From Chlorokybus atmophyticus (taxonomy: Eukaryota; Streptophyta; Chlorokybophyceae; Chlorokybales; Chlorokybaceae), in the NCBI GenBank assembly GCA_009103225.1, contig RHPI01002568.1:526177-590176 (forward strand): a stretch of 64,000 nt of DNA, read 5' to 3'. Shown one piece after another: positions 51,369-63,900 of this stretch. Made by a program: the position numbers and the translations under genes. Position 1 is the stretch's first letter. The number at the start of each line of letters is the position of its first letter. Below the pieces are notes generated by a model. The model did no database searches. It had not been told where the DNA came from and worked only from the letters and a program-made list of their open reading frames with translations.

Positions 51369-53806
51369 ATGGATCGGCGTGGTGAGATGCCGCCACCACC
51401 TCAAACTGGTGAGCAAGTCGGGTGGTTGGCCAATGCGTGGCGAGCAATAGGCATGGCTGGCTGCCTTCGTGTAGCAGTTTGTTTGGCATGGACTGCATGC
51501 TTGCTTGTTAGCATGCTTGCACTACTAGCTTAATTCAAAACCGCTGTTGTGTGGCTCGCATGGCTCAAACAAAGGCACTTATGTTGGTGGCTCTGTTGTT
51601 GGGCATAGCACTTGGGCATGAACAGTTGCTTCAACGCCCTGCTTGTGGTGATTGTCTCAACAGCTAGCTTGCTTGTATGGGCCTCTTCTCACTGTGTTAC
51701 TTGCATCTGTTGTTGTGTGCTAATCCTCATTAACATGATGGGTTCGCGGTGGTGGAGTCTTAGGTTGTATGCAGCTGCGTCTCAGCTTGCAGCTTCGTTG
51801 GTTTGTTGTAGTCAATTACACAAACAACAGTCTGTCATATTCAATTCAGCTGGCAACCACGTAGCTCAACGCCGAGCTACTTGCCACAAGCGCTGGTGTG
51901 TTGTCGTTGAGTACATGGCATGGTCATTGCTGACCCTGCACTGGATCATCAATTTATAGTTTACCCCCCCCCCCCCNNNNNNNNNNNNNNNNNNNNNNNN
52001 NNNNNNNNNNNNNNNNNNNNNNNNNNNNNNNNNNNNNNNNNNNNNNNNNNNNNNNNNNNNNNNNNNNNNNNNNNNNNNNNNNNNNNNNNNNNNNNNNNNN
52101 NNNNNNNNNNNNNNNNNNCCCCCCCCCCCCCCCCCCCCCCTTTCTCCTCGCAGTGACCTCAGCGCCATGGGCCAAGCAGAGCATTGGCAGTATGCCCTTG
52201 CCGATGGCGCCAACCAGAGCTCCATGGGCGAGGCCGACTGCAGATCAAACAGTTGCGATGGACGAGGAAAGGCCAAGCGGAAGTGGACAAGCTGGTGCAA
52301 CTGATGTGAACGGCAAAGCTGTGCAAGCGCATAAAGCCATCACGAGCCGCGCGGACATTGATAGGTTTCTGAACTCAGAAGCTGGAAAGGTATGCAGCAG
52401 GTGGTAGGTGTGCGCATGCATGCTGAGTTGTGTGTACTTGCTTGCTTGCGCTCTCTGATACTTACTGCCATGACAGTGGTGTACCTTTGCATTACTTGTG
52501 CAGAGTTGTGTCTGAGTATGTCAAGCGCAAGGCCATACAACAACTGCATACTGCTCTTTGGCAGGACTTTATGGCGTTTATATCTGCACTGAATGACTCT
52601 GTGCGCGGGAAGGTTTTGTCGGATCCATGCGCAATCTCTCCAGCTTGCCACAGCTTGCTCGAGGTGCATTTATGCTTCATGATGTGTGAAGAGCATTGCA
52701 ACACAGCATGTCACGTGCTCACAGTAAATCCATGCACTTGTGTGTTGTCTTGCAACCGCAGGTGCTGACGGAGCTTGACAATTGGATTAGTGAATTCCCC
52801 CCAGCACAACATCAGGCACGCTATGGCAATCCTGCATACCGAATCTGGCACGCAAGGCTTACAGAAGAGTCGCAAAGACTCATACAAAAGGTGAGTTGCC
52901 ATCGCACATGCCAACATGGCTATTGCAAGCGAAAGTAAGGCTTTGTTGCACACGACCTGTCTGTTGCAATGGTAGGTGCTGCCAGAGAACATGCCTGCTA
53001 CCATGGAGCTTGCAGGCTACCTGTGCGACAGTTTCGGCAACGCTACTCGCATTGATTATGGGACTGGGCATGAGACGACTTTTGTGGCTTTGCTGTATTG
53101 CCTCTCCAAGCTTGGAGTATTCGCAGCAGAGGACCGACAGGTGAAAGCTGATGCGTGTAGCTGTTTGCCCGCGCGCAAGCAGCATGTTTAGGCATCTACA
53201 TTGTTTTTATGTAGATGCCTACACAATGGGTATAGGAGACTTGTATGCGTACGAGTTGTGACAGCAGACACTGAAGTGGACTTTACCAGGCGCTTGTGAC
53301 ACACGTCTTCCTGGCGTATTTGCAACTGATGCGCCGGCTGCAAACCACATACTGGTTGGAGCCAGCGGGATCGCACGGCGTGTGGGGGTTGGATGACTAC
53401 TGTTTCATGCCTTTCTTATGGGGGAGCGCGCAGCTGATTGGCAGCAGATCAGTCCGCCCTGATTCCATTCATGATCCCAAGCTGCTCAACATGCACGCGG
53501 GTGAGTACTTGTACATGGAGGCTATCCATTTCATCACACGAGTTAAGAAGGGTCCCATGGGAGAGCATTCGCCCATGCTCACCGACATCAGCGCCGTCCC
53601 CACTTGGTGAGTTAAGCCAATCTGGCCAATTACGATCATTGTGTGTTGTATGACATGTGCATTTACAGTATACCCTTGTTTGTCTTAGGGAGAAGATCAA
53701 CAGCGGCATGTTGAAAATGTATCGAGCTGAAGTGCTGGAGAAGGTTCCGATCATGCAGCATTTCTTGTTTGGTTCTATCATCAGGTTCCCTGCGTCCAAG
53801 CGATGA
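51369..53806 (+). CDS. PTPA: Serine/threonine protein phosphatase 2A activator (PTPA)
   Basis: Seven phased exons (51369-51408, 52154-52400, 52504-52663, 52762-52890, 52976-53140, 53290-53606, 53689-53806) give 391 residues. Family landmarks are [81 protein letters not shown] and [24 protein letters not shown] is an ATP-dependent prolyl isomerase/chaperone that loads metal into the PP2A catalytic subunit. The short first exon ([13 protein letters not shown]) was chosen because it is the only upstream ATG exon whose donor phase matches exon 2. Intron 1 therefore contains the assembly gap, and this join is an inference. The exon 2 donor was taken at 52400 rather than 52389 because only that keeps phase; it adds VCSR. 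Confidence 0.92.
51964..52140. other. Assembly gap (142 N) inside a poly-C tract
   Basis: Thirteen C (51964-51976), then N from 51977 to 52118, then 22 C (52119-52140). The gap flanks are pure C, so the missing sequence is probably mostly a poly-C homopolymer. It lies in the inferred intron 1 of PTPA. Confidence 0.9.
53189..53221. repeat. Perfect inverted repeat in PTPA intron 5
   Basis: Arms of 13 bases (TAGGCATCTACAT and its complement) around a seven-base T-rich loop. Confidence 0.85.
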
Positions 53807-54814
53807 TGTGCAACAGAACGACAAAGTCACTGCTAGGAGTCCATTGTTCTGTAGTTTCTGTAGTTCTGTAGAAGTGTTAAGTGTTGTGACATTACCATAG
53901 CAGTAGTATATGGCTCTTAACCAGGCATGCACTCTGTTGCCGCCGCCCATGCTCCAACATCAAAACCTGTACACGTGGCAGCTTGCAAGCCATTTGAACG
54001 CACCCGCATGAAAACACACAAGCCCCACAGCTTAGATAAATGCCAACACATGTTGATGCACTTTTGCCATGTCACATGGTGCGCACATGTTTGGAGATTG
54101 CTGAAAGGCTTCCTCCTTCTTTGCTGCTCGGCAGGTTTTTAGTGGTAGGTTTATTGTTCACAGCTGGACCTGGACTGATTGTTAGTAGATTAAAAGCGTA
54201 TCATGGGGCAGTTGTGGTGGTGGTATATATGTGAAACATTTGCAGCCCATTTTCTGTAACTAACATATTGGCAATAGCCGCTCGGGTCGTGCTTTACAGC
54301 CCGGTTGATGGCTTTAAAGAGCCAATGTGGCTACTCGTTGCTTGTTGGCTCACAATAATGAAATCCTCACCCCTCTTGGAAGCCACATTGTGGCTCATAA
54401 TTGATAACCGTTGGCGGAGGTAGCTACATGTTTGCGCAACCTCATGTAATAATGTTACACCTTGATGGGCATTGTATACACTATGCGCTCAAAATAGCTC
54501 CCAATACTAATAAGGGTTAATGGGCCATTCGTGTATTTGCGTACATGTCGAGTTGTAAGGCTACATCACACTCGCAACATAGTTGAATTGATTATTACTC
54601 ATGATGTCCCTCAAGTGGAGAGCCTCAACAATTACCACCATCAATTAAACATGCAACATAACATGTCATCAAGTATTGAGCTGCCGTAATAGCAAAGGTA
54701 GCATCCGCCACAACTGCAACCAAGTGAACACGCACTTTGCGCGCTATACACACCCATGTAGATATCTATATGCTTTTCAGTAAGACTGATGCAACGCTGT
54801 GCAAGTACGCACAT

Positions 54815-54858
54815 AAAACATATAGAACCTAGCATATATGCTAGGTTCTATATGTTTT
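54815..54858. repeat. Perfect 44-base palindrome
   Basis: Two 22-base arms (starting AAAACATATAGAACC) meet without a spacer at 54836/54837. It is intergenic and AT-rich. Confidence 0.95.
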
Positions 54859-55782
54859 GCAACGCACGCCGTGACCACATCCATATATCCTTGTGCACGG
54901 CGTGCTTGCATACTTTGTGTCATTGTATCATCTTTGCTTATGTGCAACTGTATATATGGTAGTGTATTTTCAACAACCACTCGCAGCCTAGCGCGCGCTC
55001 CACTACAACCGCTGCAGCTTCAAATGCAATAAAAAAGCCTACACATGCTGCAACGAGTAAGCCACCCGCTATTCAACACCCCAAGCTCACATCATGTATA
55101 AATTCATACCCACACGTATTTGACTATGCACCACGCGGTGTGCACACAACCGCAAATACATAACCCGTTTAAAGGCCTTTCTCAAGCTGTCATGATATTA
55201 GCTGCGAGCTAAATGAACATGGGCTTTTTGTTTGGGCGTGGTCACGGTACTTGCGGCGCTCTCGCGTGCCGCATGGACCAATACGTACCGCATGCGACCA
55301 GCATAACATTTCATCACTCTACATGGGTGCATACATGGGTGCATACATGGGTGCATCTACAAAAGATGCCAATAACATTGTGCACATGCAAATCTGCATG
55401 AACATGTAATGTCACAACCACAACAACCACTCACTAACTCACCCACCGGGCAAAGCCACGCGCCCGCATGCTATCTGAGAGGGAGTATGTACTGATTACC
55501 CCTAACTCCGCCACTGTACATAAATCCGTGACGGACTTGCGACGTGACCACCACGACACCGAGCACAAGGTGCGGCTCGCAATGTGTGTTAACTCCATGG
55601 GATCCATCAAGCAAACCCACTTTGTTGAGCAGATGGACCATACAGGCTATACGGTAGTACAGACCGCGACCATGTTACGCTCCTTGCCAAACTAAAGCCA
55701 GCCTCACGCTTGAGGTAGGTACACCTCATCTCTCCGTCGTGGCCATGCACGAGCGACCGCGCAAGCAGCGAGGTCACTCGTG

Positions 55783-55828
55783 CTGCTGTTCACACCTGCG
55801 GGTGTGTCCCCGCAGGTGTGAACAGCAG
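55783..55828. repeat. Perfect hairpin, 20-base arms
   Basis: Left arm 55783-55802 (CTGCTGTTCACACCTGCGGG), six-base loop TGTGTC, exact complement at 55809-55828. Confidence 0.95.
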
Positions 55829-56387
55829 ATAAAAGTTAATGGACGCGGCAAAGGGCAATCAAATTACATATGCCATGGCTACCATATACCACCTGGCCCC
55901 AGGTGTCGTGACATATTGTAGCCAGCGAAGTCTGTACGTGTACATATCCGCTGCATAGCAGAGACCCTAGCGTGTCTGCATGCTTAGGAAACAAAGCATC
56001 TGCTTCACAAAGCCCCAGCTAGCTATGAACAAGGAGCTCGCGCGGATGCGCAGCTCAACTACAAGAGCCAGCGATCGAGCAACTGCTCAAGAGAGCCGTC
56101 AGGCTCAATCGAAAGCACCAAAGCAAATCTGGATACCAAAAACTAGTATACGGTTCTGACATACTCAATCCATGGCCACCAGAATAACGTAGTGACTACA
56201 TGATACTATCACAAGCTTCACGCACATCACTAAGGTAGCGGATGAGTGCCGATAATGAACACAGGGCTCCAAACGTCTCAGTAAGGACGCGTGGAGCTTT
56301 AATTATTTACCTCAGCTCTTGCTGGGAAACTGCCGGCCAGCAGGCTGGAGCTGCGTCACATAGTTGTAGAAAAGCAGCTGAAGCAAG

Positions 56388-59300
56388 TCAGCTGGAAGTT
56401 ACCACCGTAGCCAGTGAGGAAGTCTTATTGTCAAGGGCGCCCGAATTGGAACTGAACAGCTTGAGCGATTGGGCAAGAGCTGACTGCAAAGCTGCAGATG
56501 TTACTTGCGAAGATCGCGGGTGTAACCTCTCATCAAAGCCCCCTTGGAATTGAGCAATGCCCTCAGAGACAGAGGCTTGTGCGAGCCGGTAATCTCCAGG
56601 AGTCAACCCAGCAGCATCTCGACATGAGCTCCAGAGTTTAAGACCACGATCCATCAACAACAGAGTCTGCACACACACAATATCACAAGTCACAAACAGG
56701 GTGGCATGCCTACGAAGGAACGTACGCCATCGCTATGGGAATAACATCAGGAGGAATCCCTCACCTGGCAGATGCGTGTATCTGGTAGCAATGTGGCGAG
56801 GTGAAGCGCTGTGGTCCCGTCAACGGGCGTGTCAAGTGCGCACTCTGTCCGCAGCCAGCTATTTTGCGATGTTGCTGAGCGTTGCAGCAGACACGCAGTC
56901 ATCTCAAGGCTGCCTATGCGCACGGCCCGGAACAGCAGTGTTTCGCCTTCGAGGTCCTCTGGAGGACAGGCGTGGTGATGGCGGCGCTGTTGCTGCACAG
57001 CACGCTCTTGCTGCTGCAGCTGTTGCATGTGCGCATCACTCATTGTGGAGATGGCCTGCGATGACGCAGGATACTGTTACCAATGGTGCGCCAAATAGCA
57101 TCATTGTGCTCAGGCGTACAGCTGACTTGCTTACCTTGACCAGCTCTCGGGTCAATGCGCACCAGTTGCGTGCAACAGCAAAACGCAGCAGAGCAAGGAC
57201 ATCGCAGTCGTCCACTCGCCAGACTTCAGCTCGGCGCAGCATGCGCCCAAGGTCATACAGCAGATTATGCAGCTCGGCAACAGAAAGCTGCGACGCGATG
57301 GAGTTCACTTCATCGCAGATTGCTTCTTCAGCAAAAAGAATAGGCTGCGGGCACGATACCATATCCTCCGCGATGAGCTGCGCAACGTGCCTCAGCGTCA
57401 ACACCTCACAAAGCGTATGTATCAGGATGCCTGGTAAACATCAACAACAGCTGCACTTACCTCCAATGTAGCAGTTCCTGATCGAATGCCAGAGACCTCA
57501 CCGGCGACTGTGATGTTAACTGTTCCCTCCACCAGCCCAGGGCCATCCACAATGAGACGTGGATACACTCCCAAGTATCGGCACACAAGTTTCCTGATCG
57601 AAGCCAAAGGCAACAATCCAACTTGTCAGATTGCGTAGTCTGATTGTACCAGCTGCATGCAAAAGCAGATCACATACGTGTCATCAGTTGCCCCAAGACA
57701 CTCTACGGTGAACGATGCAGCCTTGCCACGCGGCACACAGACCGGAGTGACACTTGCGATCATTGGCATCCGTTCATCTGTGCGCACAACCTCCATGATG
57801 ACTCCTGCAAGACACATATTGTGTCATGCACTTGTAATGAACGATATTGTTCAATGCAGGTTGTTTTATAACACTGATGAGAATGAGAATATTTACGCAT
57901 GAACGGATATGAATCGACTCAAAGGCCAAAATTTGGCTACAAGTCTGTAGAAATGCAGTGGTGTTTTGGCTGTACATCGTGCCAAACCTGAAGTGTTAAA
58001 GAAATCCAGTACTCAAGTTGGGACGTCAGACTGGTAACTTACCGCAATCAACAACAGATCGGTATTGTTGAAACTGCAGGATCATTGGTACTGAGCGCCA
58101 GAATTCGTGACAATCCAATAGGCGGCGAACAGTGACCTCTATGTCCTTCTCAAACTGCGCGGGAGTTGTGTCAATTTCGCATCCCATAGCAAGCAACAGT
58201 TGGCTCTAGCAGACTTGTAAAGCATGACAAAGGGCAATGGCACGAATGCATACCTCATCCCATGCTATACAGGGCATGACAACATCAAGGGTAAGCAGCA
58301 CACAACCAGGACGAATAAAACTCTCAAGAGAAGTTGGGGAAAACGCCAGCCACGCCATAATCTGCGACACACATGTCAGGCAGTACTTGACGCCATGTAA
58401 GCAATGCTGCCAGCCTGTTTACGCTGCCAACCTGGTCTCGCATGTCCGGCGGCAAATCTGATGGATTCTTGCCAAAGAGTTTCATGGAGATCCGGCCAAG
58501 GCGTTGCACCTGTGCACACGCATGTCTAAATGCCAACATGCCAGCAGCGAGGGATGTCGACAGGAATGGAAGCACCAACCTGTTGTGGGTAATGCACACC
58601 ACTAACAGCATTGTCCAACAGGAGACGCTGAGCTTGTAGCATGGCTGGCACGCTCACATCCGGCAGCGGGTTCTGTGTCCACTGCACTCGGCCCTCTGCA
58701 GGTGGCGTTGGAGCAGCCGGAGGCGTAGGCGGGTGGGGAGGCTGCTGAGAAGTTTGCTGCAGCAGCGCGAGCATTGCCTCCGTTGCAGTTTGCTGAGGCT
58801 TTTGTTCAGTGCTCTGTGGCTGCAGCGACATGGGAAGCTGCGGGGAGGCTTGGTTGGAGTCTGGCAGCGGGGAAGCTCCAAATGAAGGTAGGCGCAGCAG
58901 GTTGTAGAACTGATTGAAAAAAGCAAAGGGTAAGCACTTGCCATGTATATTTTACACTTCACAGAACAGGCGCATGGACAGTACCTGACTGTCAGCCAGG
59001 CTAGGCCATGCTGGCGCAGAGCGGCTCAAGCTGAGGGCTTCATTCTCCGAAGGTTGGTGCTGCCCCACGAGCGCGAGCAGGGATGACTGCTCCTTTACAC
59101 TCAGGCGATTGGGCATGTCTGGCCAGATGTGGCCAGCACCAACCTGACCCAGGCTGGGTCCAGGCTGATCTGCGGCGCTGCGCGGGTGTCCAAGTGACAG
59201 TGGTATCGTTCCTGGCTGCCCAAGCTTGATACCCAGAAGATTTTGTAACTGTGTAGCTTGATCAGTAAGACCAGACAAGCTTGGTCTCAACCCTGCACAA

Positions 59301-60969
59301 CAATCGTTGAATAGCTACACATCAGGACCACAGCCACTGAGACACAGTATGCAACCTTTCTACTCTTTCGCAGCGAACACAAACCAACCTTCATCGACAG
59401 CCTGCGCCATGGCAGCTTCAGCGCGAGCTTTGCCAGATCTTGCTTCCCGCACCTTCCGCCGACGCGTGTTGTGGCCTTTGAGTCGTAATCGGCAGGACTT
59501 CTTGTCACCATCAAACTCAACCAATGCATGAAACCTGCACATGCAGTCCGGCATGACTTCCACGCCTCAGTAGCACTGGCGCCAGTGCTAAACTGCATAA
59601 CACCCCATTGCCTTACCGTGAACACTGCTGGCAAAATCGCTGCATGGAGCCATTTGTAAGCACTGCAGGCTCTGTGGCATGGCGATCACAAACACGATGC
59701 CGTCTGTAGTAATCTTTGACGCCACTGAGGTCATTGGTGCAATCCTCAACCTGACACTTGACTGGTCCAATGGTGAGCGCGCCACTCAAAGCACGTTTCA
59801 GACCACGATCAGAATGCTGTTCCAAGTCCAGAGGCGAATCCTGCAAAGAAACCCTACGTCAGCTTACGCGCAGCATGGCGCAAGCAACTCATGGATGTGG
59901 CGAACAAGCTTCACCTGGCGATTGACATCTGAGGCAGGCGTGCCACTCGGCAAGGGTGTGGTGCTGCGAGCTAGCTGAGCAGGGGAGTCAGCGGAGCGGC
60001 CAGTGCCACCTTGCCCACTGCTCGCAGATGTCCCCCCTCGGTCAAGACCCGACATCCTGCATTGCAAGCATCATCAAGCCTGCAGTGTATGCACCCAGAA
60101 ACATAGCTTTCCTTGTGCACTTTCAACAACAAACCTTTCGTTAGTGGGAGCTTTGCTTAATAGATCCGACAAGCGGCCTTCTGGGGTGCTTGGCTGCTTG
60201 TTTGGTAGACTCTTGTAGAAGGGGGCACTAGACAAGGGGCCGACAGCTGGAAATCTGCAATGAACAGCATGTTGGCTCATTTCGACTCTGTTCATTTCTG
60301 TCGCTTGCGTTGCTTAGCAAACGCGCATGTAAAAATTGCCGACATACGGCAACTTACATACGACCAAACCAGTTGCGCACATACGCCCATCACATCAGAA
60401 CGACGCCTACGCGATGCTAGGCTGCAAACAACAGCAATAGTGACTACAACGACAGTAGCTACCACTCGGGCAAGGATTTGTTCTGTAACTCCCATCGCAC
60501 ACATAGCTGGCCTTATGACCCTAGCAATGTTTGGCGACTGACACAAAGAGATGGGACTACGGGTGGGCTGCAGGGAGGGGGGGGTGGCTAACCTGCTTGC
60601 TGCTATGACGAGAGACGGCGACGGCCCCCAATACGGCACTGCCGCAGAGCAGGGCTGCCTCAAACCCTAAACGGCGCACCTGGGCAGTTCCTTGCAGAGG
60701 GCAATGCCCTGGAAGTTTAAGCGGGCGGGGGCAGGCGGGACAGCGGTGGCGGGCTGCTGCTGCAGGGTGGCGGGAAGTGCAGGCTGCGCCAGCATGCGGT
60801 GCGAGTCCCAAACCCACTGCCCGGAGCTTTGCCACTCAAACGGCGCCTCAAACGCCGGCAAGTCGGCCGGCCAGCTGGGCGGCACCGCCGCCCCCGCCGA
60901 ACCCGAGCAACCAGCTGAAGAAGGAAGTGAAGCTACGTCCGTGCTCACCCTGGGTTTCACATCGTCCAT
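56388..60969 (-). CDS. SPL: SBP-box transcription factor with ankyrin-type C-terminus (long SPL/CRR1 class)
   Basis: Fifteen phased minus-strand exons give 1002 residues: 60969-60680, 60254-60135, 60056-59915, 59840-59617, 59534-59389, 59292-58985, 58909-58580, 58509-58432, 58361-58254, 58205-58043, 57804-57678, 57593-57461, 57404-57135, 57055-56765, 56666-56388. The SBP domain begins near residue 212: CQVEDC...VCDRH gives one zinc site (C-x4-C-x16-C-x2-H), CQQCSRFH...SCRLRL the second, and GHNTRRRK the nuclear signal. It binds GTAC-core DNA. Further on it has the plant SPL1/12/14 features: RISMKLFGKNPSDLP, WLAFSPTSLESFIRPGC, and an ankyrin-type region (GTTALHLATLLP, then GLTPGDYRLAQ). Algal long SBP proteins include the Chlamydomonas copper regulator CRR1. 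No Cys-rich tail like that of CRR1 is seen, so a role in copper sensing is not established. Confidence 0.93.
60662..60670. promoter_or_regulatory. Telo-box (AAACCCTAA) in SPL intron 1
   Basis: A perfect telo-box on the plus strand, eight bases inside intron 1 of the SPL gene and about 300 bases downstream of its start codon. Telo-boxes are often found in 5' introns and leaders of plant genes; function here is inferred. Confidence 0.4.
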
Positions 60970-63900
60970 GCTCCTCCCACAAGCTGATCCTCCACCTTCT
61001 CCGCCACCTTGTTCCCCTCCTCCTTCTCCACCCCCGCCAGCCCCGCCCAGCCGGTGTCCCTGCCTAGGGCGGCGCAACCTTGGCGACAAACCCCCGTCAC
61101 TATGCCTCGCACAGTAAGTACACACCTACCCGAACGCCAATTTCGCGTCGCCAAAACGCTGGCAGGAGGGTGCAGCCTACAGTACGCCCTACACACCACA
61201 CAGGTCCCAGAACCGGCCGCACAACAGACGAAAGTGAAGTCTCCCGCGTGCATGTGTGGCCAGTAGGCTCCGTCGACCGGCATCCGCTGTCATGGCAACC
61301 GGTAAAAAAGCAAAGCTCTAACTGCAGATGTCGATGACCCTCGGTGGCAAAGCGGTCAGTGACCGGTACGCTTATTCAAACACCCACAGGGGAGTCCTGT
61401 ACAATGGCTAGCAGGACGGCCACGCACCGGAACCAACGAGGTTGTTGGGAGCAGCGACAAATGGCGTGGGCAATTTCGGACATAATGGTGGTGTGTGTCG
61501 GCTGGCCGGAAGTTGTGGTTTTCACTTATGGTAGGGACAACAGAAAGGCAATCACAGTGACTCACTCCACTGACTCGGCGGCGACCACCCCATGGAAGCA
61601 AGTAAAACGGCCGACAGCCAAGATTCTTATGAATAGAAACCGCCGCCGGCAGGTGCTATTGTCGCCGGACCCTTTGCTTTGTCTGACCGATTGTGAACGT
61701 TTTGCGGCAAGTCGCCGCTGCGCGTCCGGTGCAAAGCTGCGGGTGCGGGTACGTGCCAAACACTGGTGCGCCGCGCTACTTGCTCGAGCACTCATGGAAT
61801 GACCGATCATTTATTACAAAGCGACGGCACGTTTGCAGCGCGGATGAAAGACGACGTGTTACGCAATTGGCGCGCGTTGTAGGGAGATGCCCGATATGGT
61901 ACAACAACGACTTGCGCTAGAGGAACGCAACACACAACGGCTGCGCCACGCGACAGGCGCGACACAGTTAAAGCAAAAAAGGTCAACCCATGAACAAGTC
62001 AGCCTTCATGATTGTCCAATTGTAGCCTCATGCACGCAGTGGGCGCGGGCATCCAGGCGTCGTGCATCACCACGCCAATGAGGTTCTTAGTAAGAACATT
62101 TTATCAGTAGAACACGTTTTCAGATGAAGGCACCCCTTCTGCGTATTTGGCCCAGACAGTTTGGGACCCAGACTTTGGGTTCTTTGAAAGTTGTTTTCAC
62201 CTGGCCTGATTGACTGCCATCCACAACCGGTTACAGGATATTAGTACAAATTTGCCATACGTTGGTCAACTGCTGACATCCGTGTCTGGTAGCGGGTGCA
62301 TCATGAAATAACATGAAAATGTGCCATTCGCCAATTCCGTAGGTAACGTGGCCAGCCTGGGTTGTTAAGGATATTTCCGGTACCCACAGTATAAATTCCC
62401 ATCAGCAGACACTTGAAATGAAAAGCATATGAATGTCACATTTTTATGCTTATTGTTTTTTTTCAATCAGCCACAAACCTACAACTTGTAACCTACATTG
62501 CTTACTTCCGGTTAATGTATAGGTACACATATACATCTATGTAAATTTTTACAGCTTTAATATCTTATTCAGATAGTAAAATGCGCTTGCAAAAGTAAAC
62601 AGATGCATTTCTTGTTACAATTAACATAAGATAGTACATTGATCATGCGTGTTGTTATTTAAGGTATTTAAGGCTAAATGCATGATTGGTTGTCACGCAT
62701 TGCAGTATATATTATTAATGATAAATTGGACGCAAATGTAAGAGTTGTACGCACATAAGTCGCTGCATTCTCGTTGTTTAATCTTTTTAATTCAAATACG
62801 ACCATAATTCGTACTTAAATAGAAATGCATGACAGTAACAACTTTGCATGCAAGTTATTGCTCAATTCATGACACAAGCAAAGACAAATGCAGGATTATA
62901 AAGTCTTGATGAAAGGCATGAGAGTCACTCAATATGCTGGAGGCAGTTAAACTATGTGTGTTATATACTTGAAAGTTGTAGACCAGACTTTAACATCAAC
63001 AAACGCTAATAATACAATCTTGCTCGTTTTACCACATCGTGCACGTATCTTATGTTGCTTTACTGCCAGGCTTGTTCAAGAGCGATGTTTAACACATATA
63101 CAATGCATGCAATTTATTTGTGAACAATCCATATCTTATTTGTTGAAAATCTATATTGCAATGCTATCATTACTTCATCACTGGTTAGACCACATCAACA
63201 ATGTGTCAATCATTGAATATGAAAATATAGGATCTGTGAAACGATATAAAAACAGCGATATAACAAAACTACCAAAATGAAAATACGCAGGTATATAAAA
63301 TGTGCATCAATGCATCAACTTGTTATCACATTACTCAAACATGCATGCGTTTTGTTAACTTAATCAAGCACTTAGTGCTTTATAAGTAAATACTGACATC
63401 GGTACACGTGTACATTTAAGTACATGCAATTTTGACACGTACACAACACGTATGAATATTTATAACTATTTTACATAGCAGCTATTGGGATAAGAAGTAG
63501 GAATGTTTCCATACATATATTCCCAATGTATATATGCATACATATACATATACTTACATATATGTAAGTGCGTGTATATATACACATATATATATGTATA
63601 TATATACATATACACATACACATATGTAAGTATATACATATATGCATGTCCATATATGTAAACATATATATATCTATGTATACATGTTTACATATATGGA
63701 CATGTATGTACATAACTATATGTATATTTATATACATTTATGTGTACATATATGTACACATATTTATATATATATGTGTATATATATACTAGCATGTGAA
63801 CCCCTGACCTTTTATGCTTACTTTCATTATTGGCATGAATAATATGTTCATGGCACGGGTAACAGGGCGGAATGCGGCACAGCAATGTTAATTACGCTCA

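Larger units (their letters stand above)
53807..56387. other. Gene desert with palindromes
   Basis: 2.6 kb without a supported gene. It holds the 44-base palindrome (54815-54858), a 12-base tandem of ATGGGTGCATAC (three copies, about 55323-55355) and the 20-base hairpin (55783-55828). A 75-codon frame at 55468-55695 has normal composition but no recognisable family and no splice context. Confidence 0.5.

Noticed and set aside
51866-52300. Open frames through the N gap
   Set aside because: N bases cannot be translated; only the exon starting at 52154 is real.
55468-55695. 75-codon frame in the palindrome desert
   Set aside because: No family, no splice sites and no supporting context.
61344-61802. 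153-codon plus-strand frame upstream of SPL
   Set aside because: Arg/Thr-rich with no domain and a GC-rich background; likely chance.
63471-63885. Tyr/Ile/His-rich open frames
   Set aside because: Artefacts of TATATACATA-type repeats, open on both strands.
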